The translations under genes were made by a program, and so were the position numbers. A stretch of DNA of 64,000 nucleotides, taken from contig NZ_JACVAC010000005.1 in assembly GCF_014851685.1 (NCBI RefSeq), positions 1 to 64,000 of the forward strand, given 5' to 3'. Source of the stretch: Pseudomonas sp. PDM05. Lineage in GTDB: Bacteria; Pseudomonadota; Gammaproteobacteria; Pseudomonadales; Pseudomonadaceae. A model generated the notes under the pieces. That model was not told where the DNA came from and ran no database searches. It worked only from the letters and a program-made list of their open reading frames with translations. Numbering within the stretch: position 1 is the first letter of the stretch; each line of letters starts with the position of its first letter. Shown here piece by piece: positions 20,225-32,189 of this stretch.

Positions 20225-20662
20225 ATGACGGTCTGGATAGTGGTGTCAATCCTTGTGGTGGTTCTGAGCCCTCTGGCCTGGCTGCGCCCTTCGCGCCATC
20301 AGAGCGGGCGCATGGCCCTGCGCATGGAGGCGCGCCGCATCGGCCTGGCCATGCAATTGGCGCCTCAGGAGTGGCCGCACTGGCTCAAGCAGGAGCCGCC
20401 GAGCCCGTGCGCGCAGTACTGTCGGCCACGGCGCGGCAGCACACCGGCGCTCTGGAGTTATTGGCAACTGGAGCCGGGGGTGTGGGTCAACCAGTGGCGT
20501 GAAGTGTGCGTCGATGAGACGTTGCTGGGGTATTTTTCGAGGCTGCCGGACAACGTCTACAAAATCGAGGCGGATAAACAAATGATCGCCTTGTATTGGG
20601 GCGAGAAGGGTGATGCGAGTGTGTTGAAGGACATTGATACGCTGCTCAAAGCCTTGGCCTGA
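20225..20662 (+). CDS. Small membrane-anchored protein of unknown function
   Basis: This 145-residue protein has one N-terminal hydrophobic segment (about 3-20, VWIVVSILVVVLSPLAWL), followed by a basic soluble region with RMALRMEARRIGLAMQL and two Cys (CAQYC). It is conserved in this position in Pseudomonas between the usp gene and the fadBA operon, as I recall. The hydrophobic N terminus may lead automatic pipelines to call it preprotein translocase-like; nothing else supports that. The start follows GGGAGTACACAT. Function unknown. Confidence 0.75.
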   Translation: MTVWIVVSILVVVLSPLAWLRPSRHQSGRMALRMEARRIGLAMQLAPQEWPHWLKQEPPSPCAQYCRPRRGSTPALWSYWQLEPGVWVNQWREVCVDETLLGYFSRLPDNVYKIEADKQMIALYWGEKGDASVLKDIDTLLKALA

Positions 20663-21164
20663 GCCAACCCGTGCAGCAAAAATGGCAGGCAATAAAAAGC
20701 CCGACATCATCATCGGGCTGGAGTTGGCCAGGCAGGCCGGTAATTCTGAGTTGTCTTGCGCCGGATGTTCATCCGTGCGCTTTGCGGTTGCGGCTAGCCT
20801 AGCCGTATATCCGAATCTGTACAGCCTTTTCCCGGCTCTTTTCTATTATTGATTTCGTGAATATTCGAATATTGACGAGGCGTTGGTGTGGGCGCGGGGT
20901 TCTGAAATGACTGGAAAGTCGCGTTTTTCCTAGCCTTTCGAGCGATTGACAATTGCCCGGAATTGGATGAAGGTGGCGTACCCAAATCAAACGGGCGTAT
21001 GAATTGAGCGTTTGTCTGTCAGACCGCTCATACATAATCCCGACTATCGCATTGGCGGGTGTGCCTGGCGGATTGGCCTGAACGTTGACCAAATCATCAA
21101 TGTCCAACCAATAGGCCAGCGTCCAATGTGTACTGTTCAGCTTCCATATCGTGGAGATCAGTTG
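20663..21164. other. 502-bp leader interval upstream of fadB
   Basis: No convincing gene is visible. It holds a hairpin with a T-run only on the minus strand (20693-20719), a perfect TTGACA at 20946-20951 without a good -10 at standard spacing, and an inverted pair CAAACG/CGTTTG at 20988-21015 with 16 bases between the arms. The leader is long for a beta-oxidation operon and may hold regulatory sites. Confidence 0.6.
20693..20719 (-). terminator. Hairpin with minus-strand T-run
   Basis: Read on the minus strand, AGCCCGATGATGATGTCGGGCT is followed by TTTTATT. On the plus strand no T-run follows. It therefore suits a transcript coming from the fadB leader on the minus strand, although no minus-strand gene is visible there. 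Confidence 0.5.
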
Positions 21165-24517
<3,353 letters not shown>

Positions 24518-24535
24518 GCGTTGGGTTGACGGAAG

Positions 24536-24565
24536 CCGGGGCCCAGTGCCCCGGTTTTTGTTTTT
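24536..24565 (+). terminator. Rho-independent terminator of fadBA
   Basis: The stem CCGGGGC / GCCCCGG with loop CCAGT is followed by TTTTTGTTTTT. Confidence 0.9.
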
Positions 24566-24614
24566 GGGCAGTTTCGTATTTTTTTTTCAACAAATTTTGT
24601 AAGAGGGGCAGAGC

Positions 24615-24851
24615 ATGAAAGTCGAACCAGGGCTCTACCAGCATTATAAAGGTCCGCAGTACCGTGTTTTCAGTGTGGCGCGGCATTCCGAGACCGAAGA
24701 AGAAGTGGTGTTCTACCAAGCACTGTATGGGGATTACGGCTTTTGGGTACGCCCATTGAGCATGTTCGTGGAGACCGTCGAAGTTGACGGCGAGCAGGTC
24801 CCGCGCTTTGCTTTGGTCCAGGCCGAACCCAGTCTTTTTTCAGGGCAATAA
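24615..24851 (+). CDS. DUF1653 family protein
   Basis: This 78-residue protein has the DUF1653 pattern: GLYQHYKGPQYRVF near the N terminus, EEEVVFYQALYGDYGFWVRPLSMF in the middle. The fold is a small beta barrel. Its function is unknown. It starts after AGAGGGGCAGAGC, downstream of the fadBA terminator and just before topA. No membrane segment is present. Confidence 0.88.
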   Translation: MKVEPGLYQHYKGPQYRVFSVARHSETEEEVVFYQALYGDYGFWVRPLSMFVETVEVDGEQVPRFALVQAEPSLFSGQ

Positions 24852-24965
24852 CGGCAGGTCGCGCAGAATGCTGCGCTTGACCTCACCTTGTTGCCACTAT
24901 ATATAGCGTTGCCGCGACAGGCGCCAACTGCCTCTCACTTCTCGAATTCAGGAATTTTCCGATCC

Positions 24966-27587
24966 ATGGGCAAATCGCTGGTCATTGTGGAATCCCCGGC
25001 TAAGGCCAAGACCATCAACAAGTACTTGGGTAACGAGTACGTGGTGAAGTCGAGTATCGGCCATATCCGAGACCTGCCCACCAGCGGTTCGGCTAGCGCC
25101 AGCAAGGAGCCTGCCGCCAAGCGCGGCAAGGCGGCTGCGGGCGAAGGTCCGGTGCTCACCCCTAAAGAGAAGGCGCGCAAGCAGCTGGTCTCGCGCATGG
25201 GTGTGGACCCGGATCATGGCTGGAAGGCCAAGTACGAAATCCTTCCGGGCAAGGAAAAGGTCATCGAAGAGCTGCGCCGGCTCGCCAAGGATGCCGACAC
25301 CATCTATCTCGCAACGGACTTGGACCGCGAAGGGGAAGCCATTGCCTGGCACCTGCGGGAAGCCATTGGCGGTGATGACAGCCGCTACAAGCGTGTGGTG
25401 TTCAACGAAATCACCAAGAAAGCCATCCAGGAAGCCTTCTCCAAGCCAGGCGAGCTGGACATCGACCGCGTCAACGCCCAGCAGGCCCGTCGCTTCCTCG
25501 ACCGCGTCGTGGGCTACATGGTCTCGCCGCTGCTGTGGGCCAAGATCGCTCGCGGCCTGTCCGCCGGCCGTGTGCAATCGGTTGCGGTAAAACTGGTGGT
25601 GGAGCGTGAGCGCGAGATCCGTGCGTTCATTCCTGAAGAGTATTGGGAAGTCCACGCCGACCTCGGCACCGCCAAGGGCGCCAACGTGCGCTTTGAAGTG
25701 GCCCGCGAGAAAGGCGAGGCCTTCAAGCCGCTGAACGAAGCCCAGGCCATGGCCGCGCTGGAGAAGCTCAAGGCTTCCAGCTACAGCATCGTCAAGCGTG
25801 AAGACAAACCGACCAGCAGCAAGCCGTCGGCGCCGTTCATCACTTCCACCTTGCAACAGGCCGCGAGCAACCGCCTGGGCTTTGGTGTGAAGAAGACCAT
25901 GATGATGGCCCAGCGCTTGTACGAAGCCGGCTACATCACTTACATGCGTACTGACTCCACCAACCTGTCGCAAGACGCGGTGGCGATGGCGCGTACTTAT
26001 ATCGAAGGCGAGTTCGGCAAGAAGTACCTGCCGGAGAACCCGAACGTCTACAGCAGCAAGGAAGGCGCACAGGAGGCTCACGAAGCGATTCGTCCTTCCG
26101 ACGCCAACACCACGCCGGCCAAGCTGACCGGCATGGAGCGCGACGCTGAGCGCCTCTACGAGCTGATCTGGCGCCAATTCCTGGCCTGCCAGATGCTGCC
26201 GGCGCAATACCTGTCCACCACGGTGACTGTGGCGGCTTCCGACTTCGAGCTGCGTGCCAAGGGCCGTATCCTCAAGTTCGACGGCTACACCCGTGTGATG
26301 CCGCAAATCGCCAAGCCAGGCGATGACGACGTACTGCCGGACATGGCCCAGGGCGACACGCTGAAACTGATCAAGCTCGATCCGTCCCAGCACTTCACCA
26401 AGCCGCCGGCCCGTTACTCGGAAGCCAGCCTGGTGAAAGAGATGGAAAAACGCGGTATCGGTCGTCCTTCGACTTATGCGGCGATCATCTCGACCATCCA
26501 GGACCGTGGCTACGTTGCGCTGCACAACCGTCGTTTCTACTCGGAAAAGATGGGCGACATCGTTACCGAGCGCTTGTCCGAGAGCTTCTCCAACCTGATG
26601 GACTACGGCTTCACCGCCGGCATGGAAGAGAACCTCGATGACGTGGCCCAGGGCGAACGCGACTGGAAAAACGTGCTGGACGAGTTCTACGGCGACTTCA
26701 AGAAGAAGCTCGAAGTGGCCGAAAGCCCGGAGCACGGCATGCGCGCCAACCAGCCGGTGATGACGGACATCCCGTGCCTGACCTGCGGCCGTCCGATGCA
26801 GATCCGGACCGCGTCCACTGGTGTTTTCCTCGGTTGCTCGGGCTACAGCCTGCCGCCGAAAGAGCGCTGCAAGGCCACGGTCAATCTGGTGCCGGGCGAT
26901 GAAATTGCGGCTGACGACGAGGGTGAATCCGAGTCGCTGGTGCTGCGTGGCAAGCACCGTTGCCCGATCTGCAGCACGGCAATGGATGCCTACCTGCTGG
27001 ACGAGAAGCACAAGCTGCACATCTGTGGTAACAACCCCGATTGCAACGGCTACGAGATTGAAGAGGGCACTTACCGCATCAAAGGCTATGAAGGTCCGAG
27101 CCTGGAGTGCGACAAGTGTGGCAGCGAGATGCAGCTCAAGACCGGCCGTTTTGGCAAGTTCTTCGGTTGCACCAATCCGACGTGCAAGAACACCCGCAAA
27201 CTGCTGAAGAGCGGCGATGCGGCGCCACCGAAGATGGACCCGGTGAAGATGCCCGAGCTCAAGTGCGAGAAGGTCAACGACACTTACATCCTGCGTGATG
27301 GTGCTTCGGGCTTGTTCCTGGCTGCCAGCCAGTTCCCGAAAAACCGCGAGACCCGTGCACCGCTGGTGCTGGAGATCGTGCCGCACAAGGATGAGATCGA
27401 TCCTAAGTACCACTTCCTGTGTGAAGCGCCTAAGAAGGACCCGGATGGTCGCCCAGCCGTGATCCGCTACAGTCGCAAGACCAAGGAGCAGTACGTGCAG
27501 ACCGAAGTGGACGGCAAGCCTACCGGCTGGAAAGCGTTCTACGACGGCGGCAAGTGGAAGGTCGAGGACAAGCGCCAGGGCGCTTGA
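24966..27587 (+). CDS. topA: DNA topoisomerase I (type IA)
   Basis: This 873-residue enzyme relaxes negative supercoils. The N-terminal Toprim domain starts [15 protein letters not shown] and includes the DxD region [14 protein letters not shown] near 118-130. The catalytic Tyr lies in [10 protein letters not shown] (about residue 326). The C-terminal part has several Cys4 zinc-binding modules (CLTCGRP, CPICST, CDKCGSE) and ends in a basic tail. The start at 24966 gives the standard [10 protein letters not shown]; the open frame upstream has no coding character. Confidence 0.95.
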   Translation: MGKSLVIVESPAKAKTINKYLGNEYVVKSSIGHIRDLPTSGSASASKEPAAKRGKAAAGEGPVLTPKEKARKQLVSRMGVDPDHGWKAKYEILPGKEKVIEELRRLAKDADTIYLATDLDREGEAIAWHLREAIGGDDSRYKRVVFNEITKKAIQEAFSKPGELDIDRVNAQQARRFLDRVVGYMVSPLLWAKIARGLSAGRVQSVAVKLVVEREREIRAFIPEEYWEVHADLGTAKGANVRFEVAREKGEAFKPLNEAQAMAALEKLKASSYSIVKREDKPTSSKPSAPFITSTLQQAASNRLGFGVKKTMMMAQRLYEAGYITYMRTDSTNLSQDAVAMARTYIEGEFGKKYLPENPNVYSSKEGAQEAHEAIRPSDANTTPAKLTGMERDAERLYELIWRQFLACQMLPAQYLSTTVTVAASDFELRAKGRILKFDGYTRVMPQIAKPGDDDVLPDMAQGDTLKLIKLDPSQHFTKPPARYSEASLVKEMEKRGIGRPSTYAAIISTIQDRGYVALHNRRFYSEKMGDIVTERLSESFSNLMDYGFTAGMEENLDDVAQGERDWKNVLDEFYGDFKKKLEVAESPEHGMRANQPVMTDIPCLTCGRPMQIRTASTGVFLGCSGYSLPPKERCKATVNLVPGDEIAADDEGESESLVLRGKHRCPICSTAMDAYLLDEKHKLHICGNNPDCNGYEIEEGTYRIKGYEGPSLECDKCGSEMQLKTGRFGKFFGCTNPTCKNTRKLLKSGDAAPPKMDPVKMPELKCEKVNDTYILRDGASGLFLAASQFPKNRETRAPLVLEIVPHKDEIDPKYHFLCEAPKKDPDGRPAVIRYSRKTKEQYVQTEVDGKPTGWKAFYDGGKWKVEDKRQGA

Positions 27588-27623
27588 TCGACTAACCTGT
27601 CGGAGTTGTAGGAACGGGCTTGC

Positions 27624-27715
27624 TGTGGCGAGGGAGCTTGCTCCCGCCGGACTGCGCAGCAGGCCCAAGCTTTGGGTGCGCTGCGCGTCCCAGCGGGAGC
27701 AAGCTCCCTCGTTAC
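27624..27715. repeat. REP doublet of a second type ('gcgagggagcttgctccc')
   Basis: The inverted arms gtggcgagggagcttgctccc and gggagcaagctccctcg enclose a loop that itself contains inverted sequences. It differs from the 'gagcgggcttgc' types found elsewhere in the window. It lies between topA and the DUF6586-like gene. Confidence 0.75.
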
Positions 27716-27762
27716 ATTACAAAACCAGCATCAAGCCTCATTTCGTTGTGGAGACTGCCGTT

Positions 27763-28284
27763 ATGGCCAACGAACTCTATACCCGTACCAATCAGAAAAT
27801 TTACTTTGCGGGTTTGTCGCTGGAGGCCCTTGGCCGTGCCGAGGACGGGAAGGAGATGAATGCCATCGCGTTGGTCCAGGCGGGGCGTGAAGCGGCGTTG
27901 TTCCACCTGTACGGTGCTTTGCTGGGGCTGTGCCATGAGATCGCCGGGTTCTACCGCTTGCCCCAGGCCGGTTCGCCCCGCGCAGAAATGATCATGAACC
28001 GCGAGGTGCTGGAAACCATGGCCATCCCTGAGCTGGCCGAACTGGTGGAAATGGCCCAGAGCCCCGACAGTTGGGTGGCGCGCCTGCTCAAGGCCCATGC
28101 CGATATGTTCCAGCCTCCGCGCGTCCCCCATGTGCCCAAGGGCGATGTGACCCAGCCGCTGATCGTGGCAGTTGCGTTGGAAGAAGACGAGCCCAAGCCG
28201 TTGAGCCGGCAGGAGCTGGAAAGCTGGCGTCAGGACCTGAAAAAAATGGCACTGCGGTTTCGCGAAGGCTTGAACGAGTGCTGA
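27763..28284 (+). CDS. Conserved protein, DUF6586-like
   Basis: This 173-residue protein is mostly helical and cytosolic, with no signal peptide. It opens MANELYTRTNQKIYFAGLSLE and contains ALFHLYGALLGLCHEIAGFYRLP in the middle. Pseudomonads carry it between topA and the small gene upstream of sulA. I recall it as DUF6586, but function is not known. The ATG is the first codon after the REP that gives coding-like sequence, and the upstream extension runs through the REP. Confidence 0.75.
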   Translation: MANELYTRTNQKIYFAGLSLEALGRAEDGKEMNAIALVQAGREAALFHLYGALLGLCHEIAGFYRLPQAGSPRAEMIMNREVLETMAIPELAELVEMAQSPDSWVARLLKAHADMFQPPRVPHVPKGDVTQPLIVAVALEEDEPKPLSRQELESWRQDLKKMALRFREGLNEC

Positions 28285-28377
28285 TGTACCCCACTGTTTT
28301 AGCGATGCAGCAGAGCGCGCCGTTCATCATGCTGTAAAGAAACCTCTTCAGATCCTCAGCGGGGCCGGGTGGATGAC

Positions 28378-28386
28378 TGATATAAT
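28378..28386 (+). promoter_or_regulatory. Extended -10 promoter for the small gene at 28415
   Basis: TGATATAAT combines a perfect TATAAT (28381-28386) with the extended TGn element. No good -35 is present at 17 bp, which fits an extended -10 promoter. The start codon would be about 25 bases after the transcription start. Confidence 0.6.
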
Positions 28387-28414
28387 CCCGGCCTTTCGTG
28401 GAGAACTGACTTTT

Positions 28415-28648
28415 ATGCCAACGTCCTTTCTGGAAATTGTTGAACTGCCTGACGGCCGAATCGAGCTGCGCCGGGCTGAGGACGAGGGTTCTCTGGTGAC
28501 TTTGGACTTTTCCGAGGACGCAAAAGCGTTCCTGCAAGGCCAGCACGTGGAAGTGGCAAAAGCCATGTTGAGCGTTGGTGTGCAGATGGCAGGGCGTCTG
28601 GCGGAAGGCGAGCCGGAGAAGGATGATGGGCCGCGGGTTCTTCATTAA
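28415..28648 (+). CDS. Small conserved protein upstream of the SOS genes
   Basis: This 77-residue acidic protein (MPTSFLEIVELPDGRIELRR...) has alternating strands and one amphipathic helix (AKAFLQGQHVEVAKAMLSVGVQMAG). No known domain is recognised. A GTGGAG site lies upstream of the ATG, and a strong extended -10 promoter precedes it. It is convergent with sulA, with a REP between them. Its constant position in Pseudomonas next to sulA-lexA suggests a real gene, but gives no function. Confidence 0.7.
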   Translation: MPTSFLEIVELPDGRIELRRAEDEGSLVTLDFSEDAKAFLQGQHVEVAKAMLSVGVQMAGRLAEGEPEKDDGPRVLH

Positions 28649-28668
28649 GAACCGAAGGTGGCTGCAGT

Positions 28669-28801
28669 GTAGAGAGCGGGCTTGCCCCGCGCTGGGCTAC
28701 GAAGCGGCCCTAAATAGATTGATGCGGTCTATCAGGCATTCCACGGTGCCTGGTTTTGGGGCTGCTTCGCAGCCCAGCGCGAGCAAGCTCGCTCGCCACA
28801 A
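28669..28801. repeat. Degenerate REP doublet between convergent genes
   Basis: The left arm gtagagagcgggcttgccccgcgctggg pairs imperfectly with cccagcgcgagcaagctcgctcgccac. The inner arms gctacgaagcggccc and ggggctgcttcgcagc also pair. Confidence 0.75.
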
Positions 28802-28851
28802 CAAGCTCTCTGGCCACAGTGAGCGCCCCCACCACAGCTCAGCCTGTGACT

Positions 28852-29328
28852 TTATCCCAAGCGAATATTCAAGCTCTGAGCATCGCCCACGCGCGCTGCG
28901 CTGACCAACTGTTGCTTGGCGCTGGCATTCAGTGGATTCAACCAGCTCACCACCGTATGGCTACGGCCCAGGCGTAACGCTTCGCACGTCAACTGCTGGG
29001 CACTTTGCGCGCCACGTGGTTGCAGCAGCAGGATGCGCTCGCGGTTGAGGCCGGCGTCCCGCAGCCAGGCCTGGGTCAGGCTGGCGGGCGGGGCGATCAA
29101 CGTCAACCAGCGGGCGTCGTCCTGTTCTTCGCTGAGTTCGCGCAGGATAGGCGCCAGCAGGCTCAGGCAGCTCCCGGCCGCACCGCGCAACGACAATTCA
29201 CTGAACGCCTCGGGCTCGGCGCTCCAGGGCGCCTCGACCGTTTCCTTGAGGATAGGCGCAAGGGGTTGGGCCATGAAGGCCTCGAACAGCGACAGTTGTG
29301 TGTGTTGTGGGGTGTGCACGAGCTGCAT
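28852..29328 (-). CDS. sulA: SOS cell-division inhibitor SulA
   Basis: This 158-residue protein with the SulA domain (RecA-like fold without ATP site) carries the pattern LTLIAPPASLTQAWLRDAGLNRERILLLQP in the core. SulA binds FtsZ and blocks division during DNA damage. It begins 13 bp after the lexA stop, with GGAGGCATCATC before the ATG, so it is the second gene of the lexA operon and uses its SOS boxes. In E. coli sulA is instead an independent unit. The C-terminal Lon-recognition tail of the E. coli protein is not obvious here. Confidence 0.9.
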   Translation of the reverse strand: MQLVHTPQHTQLSLFEAFMAQPLAPILKETVEAPWSAEPEAFSELSLRGAAGSCLSLLAPILRELSEEQDDARWLTLIAPPASLTQAWLRDAGLNRERILLLQPRGAQSAQQLTCEALRLGRSHTVVSWLNPLNASAKQQLVSAARVGDAQSLNIRLG

Positions 29329-29341
29329 GATGATGCCTCCT

Positions 29342-29950
29342 TTAGCGGCGAATGACGCCGACGCTCAAGCCTTCGATCACCAGGTCCTGATCTTTCAGGT
29401 TCACTTCAATCGGTGCGAACTCAGGGTTCTCGGCCAGGAGCCAGACCTTGCTGCCTTCGCGCTTGAAGCGTTTTACGGTGACTTCATCGCCGATACGGGC
29501 GACGACGATCTGGCCATTACGGGCTTCGCGGGTGGTGTGGACGGCCAGCAGGTCGCCATCGAAAATGCCCACGTCCTTCATGCTCATGCCATGGACCCGC
29601 AACAGGTAGTCGGCGCGAGGATGGAAGAAGGTCGGGTTGATGTTGCAGGATTCTTCGACATGCTGCTGTGCCAGGATCGGCGCACCGGCGGCGACGCGGC
29701 CGATGATCGGCAGTGTCGATTCGTCGGCCTTGGCTTCGAAGCCAGGGATGCGAATGCCGCGTGAAGCCCCCGGGGTCATCTCGATCGCGCCTTTGCGGGC
29801 GAGGGCCTTGAGGTGTTCCTCGGCGGCGTTGGGGGATTTGAACCCCAGTTCCAGCGCAATTTCCGCTCGTGTCGGCGGGTAGCCGTTGTCATCGAGGCAG
29901 CGCTTGATAAAAGCCAGAATCTCAGCTTGGCGTGGCGTCAGTTTTAGCAT
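29342..29950 (-). CDS. lexA: LexA repressor
   Basis: This 202-residue repressor of the SOS regulon has an N-terminal winged helix (about 1-70), the autocleavage bond Ala88-Gly89 in RVAAGAPI, the catalytic Ser123 in HGMSMKD and Lys160 in EVTVKRFK. RecA filaments on ssDNA trigger cleavage. Two LexA boxes lie directly upstream of the gene (29961-29976 and 29980-29995), so it is autoregulated. It is followed by sulA in the same transcript and is divergent from psrA. Confidence 0.97.
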   Translation of the reverse strand: MLKLTPRQAEILAFIKRCLDDNGYPPTRAEIALELGFKSPNAAEEHLKALARKGAIEMTPGASRGIRIPGFEAKADESTLPIIGRVAAGAPILAQQHVEESCNINPTFFHPRADYLLRVHGMSMKDVGIFDGDLLAVHTTREARNGQIVVARIGDEVTVKRFKREGSKVWLLAENPEFAPIEVNLKDQDLVIEGLSVGVIRR

Positions 29951-29960
29951 GTTGATCGCT

Positions 29961-29976
29961 CTGTCTTTTTATACAG
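29961..29976 (-). promoter_or_regulatory. LexA (SOS) box 1
   Basis: CTGTATAAAAAGACAG read on the minus strand fits the CTG-N10-CAG consensus. It lies 11 bp upstream of the lexA start codon. Confidence 0.9.
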
Positions 29977-29979
29977 TGA

Positions 29980-29995
29980 CTGGGATTATATACAG
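29980..29995 (-). promoter_or_regulatory. LexA (SOS) box 2
   Basis: CTGTATATAATCCCAG on the minus strand fits CTG-N10-CAG and contains a TATAAT-like -10. The two boxes are 19 bp apart centre to centre, so LexA dimers would bind nearly the same face of the helix. Confidence 0.9.
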
Positions 29996-30171
29996 TGAAC
30001 TGCGCTTGGCAATCATCCTTTTCTGTCGCTCCGCTGGACGGTCATTCGTCACTCCTCCTACAAGCCAGAGATAGCGCTGCCTACAGACCAGGAAGGATGT
30101 GATTAAATAGCGACTAAATAGATGACTGACCGGCCGGAAAACGGACCCTCAGGGTTGACAAGACACACCCT

Positions 30172-30185
30172 GAAACGTATGTTTC
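30172..30185 (+). promoter_or_regulatory. psrA: PsrA operator candidate 1
   Basis: GAAAC-GTAT-GTTTC matches the published PsrA pattern G/CAAAC-N(2-4)-GTTTG/C. It is a perfect palindrome, and it shares one base with the second site. Confidence 0.75.
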
Positions 30186-30198
30186 AAACAAGTGTTTG
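30185..30198 (+). promoter_or_regulatory. psrA: PsrA operator candidate 2
   Basis: CAAAC-AAGT-GTTTG matches the same PsrA pattern. It lies 15 bp upstream of the psrA start codon, consistent with autorepression. Confidence 0.8.
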
Positions 30199-30213
30199 TC
30201 AGGCGGAGTAGTC

Positions 30214-30921
30214 ATGGCCCAGTCGGAAACCGTTGAACGCATTCTCGATGCTGCCGAGCAGTTGTTCGCGGAAAAAGGATTTGCTGAAACTTCATTGCGG
30301 CTGATCACCAGTAAGGCCGGGGTCAACCTCGCTGCAGTGAACTACCATTTCGGCTCGAAAAAAGCCCTGATCCAGGCCGTGTTCTCGCGCTTCCTGGGGC
30401 CATTCTGCGCCAGCCTCGACCGTGAGCTGGAACGCCGCCAGACCAAGCCTGACAACAAGCCAAGCCTGGAAGACCTGCTGGAAATCCTCGTCGAGCAAGC
30501 GCTGGTGGTGCAGCCGCGCAGCGGCAACGACCTGTCGATCTTCATGCGCTTGCTCGGCCTTGCTTTCAGCCAGAGCCAGGGCCACCTGCGGCGGTATCTG
30601 GAAGATATGTACGGCAAGGTATTCCGTCGTTATATGTTGCTGGTCAACGAAGCCGCCCCGCGCATCCCGCCGATCGAACTGTTCTGGCGTGTGCACTTCA
30701 TGCTCGGCGCGGCAGCATTCAGCATGTCCGGGATCAAGGCGCTGCGGGCGATTGCCGAGACCGATTTTGGCGTAAATACCTCCATCGAGCAGGTCATGCG
30801 CCTGATGGTGCCATTCCTCGCCGCCGGCATGCGTGCCGAAACCGGCGTGACCGACCAGGCCATGGCTGCCGCGCAATTGCGCCCGCGCAGCAAATCCACC
30901 CCGGCTGTCGCCAAGGTTTGA
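30214..30921 (+). CDS. psrA: TetR-family transcriptional regulator PsrA
   Basis: This 235-residue protein has an N-terminal TetR helix-turn-helix (about 10-55, SLRLITSKAGVNLAAVNYHFGSKKALIQAVF) and a C-terminal ligand domain. PsrA senses long-chain fatty acids, represses its own gene and fadBA, and activates rpoS in pseudomonads. The ATG at 30214 follows GGCGGAGTAGTC; earlier in-frame codons overlap the operators. Two matching operators lie directly upstream. It is divergent from lexA. Confidence 0.92.
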   Translation: MAQSETVERILDAAEQLFAEKGFAETSLRLITSKAGVNLAAVNYHFGSKKALIQAVFSRFLGPFCASLDRELERRQTKPDNKPSLEDLLEILVEQALVVQPRSGNDLSIFMRLLGLAFSQSQGHLRRYLEDMYGKVFRRYMLLVNEAAPRIPPIELFWRVHFMLGAAAFSMSGIKALRAIAETDFGVNTSIEQVMRLMVPFLAAGMRAETGVTDQAMAAAQLRPRSKSTPAVAKV

Positions 30922-30992
30922 CCGTTCCGGGTGTGCGCGGCCGCTTGCATCCGCTAAGCTAGCCGCCCATGCCGAATTCAGCTATCTACTCG

Positions 30993-31043
30993 CAACCCGT
31001 TGTGTTCACCATGCCAATCGCATCGGGTGAGGACAACGGGTTG
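30993..31043. repeat. Perfect 11-bp inverted repeat in the nagZ leader
   Basis: caacccgttgt (30993-31003) and acaacgggttg (31033-31043) are separated by 29 bases. No T-run follows, so it is not a simple terminator. It ends 23 bp before the nagZ start codon. Confidence 0.6.
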
Positions 31044-31066
31044 TGTGCGTTATTTAAGGAAGGTTT

Positions 31067-32077
31067 ATGACTGCTGCCCTGCAAGGTTCTTTGATGGTCG
31101 ACGTTGCCGGCACCTGGCTGACGGCCGAGGATCGCCACCTGTTGCGCCAGCCTGAAGTGGGCGGCCTGATCATTTTTGCGCGCAACATCGAGCATCCGCG
31201 CCAGGTACGCGAATTGAGCGCGGCGATTCGTGCGGTGCGCCCGGACCTGCTGCTGGCGGTCGACCAGGAAGGCGGTCGCGTGCAGCGTCTGCGCCAGGGC
31301 TTCGTACGCCTGCCGGCCATGCGTGCGCTGGCGGACAACCCCAACGCCGAATACCTGGCCGAGCAGTGCGGCTGGATCATGGCCACTGAAGTGCTGGCCG
31401 TGGGCCTCGACCTCAGCTTCGCTCCGGTGCTGGACCTGGATTACCAGCGCAGCGCCGTGGTCGGCACCCGTTCTTTTGAAGGCGACCCCGAGCGCGCCGC
31501 CGTGCTTGCCGGGGCTTTTATCCGTGGCATGAATAGCGCCGGTATGGCCGCCACCGGTAAGCATTTCCCAGGGCACGGTTGGGCTGAGGCCGATTCCCAC
31601 GTTGCCATTCCCAATGACGAGCGCAGCCTGGAACAGATTCGCGCCAATGACTTGGTGCCTTTCGCACGCCTGAGTCAGCAGTTGGCGGCAGTCATGCCGG
31701 CCCACGTGATCTACCCGCAAGTCGATGCCCAGCCCGCAGGGTTTTCGCGGCGCTGGTTGCAAGACATCCTGCGCGGCGAGTTGCAATTTGATGGGGTGAT
31801 TTTCAGCGATGACCTGTCCATGGCCGGTGCCCATGTGGTCGGCGATGCGGCCAGTCGGATCGAGGCGGCGCTGACGGCGGGTTGCGACATGGGGCTGGTG
31901 TGTAACGATCGCGCGGCGGCGGAGTTGGCACTGACTGCTGCCCAGCGGATGAAAGTGACGCCGTCGGCCCGCATCGCGCGGATGCGCGGGCAGGCGATTG
32001 CTTCGACAGATTACAAGCAAGCCCCGCGCTGGTTGGCGGCGCTGACTGCGTTGCGTGAGGCTCAGTTGATCGACTGA
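31067..32077 (+). CDS. nagZ: Beta-N-acetylglucosaminidase NagZ
   Basis: This 336-residue cytosolic GH3 enzyme removes GlcNAc from GlcNAc-1,6-anhydroMurNAc peptides in peptidoglycan recycling. Visible are the KHFPGHG motif (about 164-170) with the catalytic His loop, and the nucleophile Asp in GVIFSDDLSM (about 247). Its products set the level of AmpR-activating muropeptides in pseudomonads. The ATG follows AAGGAAGG. It is downstream of psrA, separated by 145 bp containing a perfect inverted repeat. Confidence 0.95.
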   Translation: MTAALQGSLMVDVAGTWLTAEDRHLLRQPEVGGLIIFARNIEHPRQVRELSAAIRAVRPDLLLAVDQEGGRVQRLRQGFVRLPAMRALADNPNAEYLAEQCGWIMATEVLAVGLDLSFAPVLDLDYQRSAVVGTRSFEGDPERAAVLAGAFIRGMNSAGMAATGKHFPGHGWAEADSHVAIPNDERSLEQIRANDLVPFARLSQQLAAVMPAHVIYPQVDAQPAGFSRRWLQDILRGELQFDGVIFSDDLSMAGAHVVGDAASRIEAALTAGCDMGLVCNDRAAAELALTAAQRMKVTPSARIARMRGQAIASTDYKQAPRWLAALTALREAQLID

Positions 32078-32090
32078 ATACCGTGGTGTG

Positions 32091-32179
32091 GCCATCGCAG
32101 GCAAGCCAGCTCCCACATTCGACCGAGTGCCTATTTTGGAAGGCGCTCAAGCTGTGGGAGCGGGCTTGCCCGCGATAGC
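32091..32179. repeat. REP pair in head-out orientation after nagZ
   Basis: The arms occur in the order ggcaagccagctcccac ... gtgggagcgggcttgcccgcg, the opposite of the common doublets. It lies between the convergent nagZ and SNF2 genes. Confidence 0.75.
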
Positions 32180-32189
32180 GATCTACAGC

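Noticed and set aside
20794..20985. 63-codon minus-strand frame in the fadB leader
   Set aside because: There is no ribosome-binding site, no domain and poor codon use. The minus-strand terminator nearby is more likely for a non-coding RNA, if anything.
24948..27668. 906-codon minus-strand open frame opposite topA
   Set aside because: It is an antisense shadow of topA with no domain match and no start signal.
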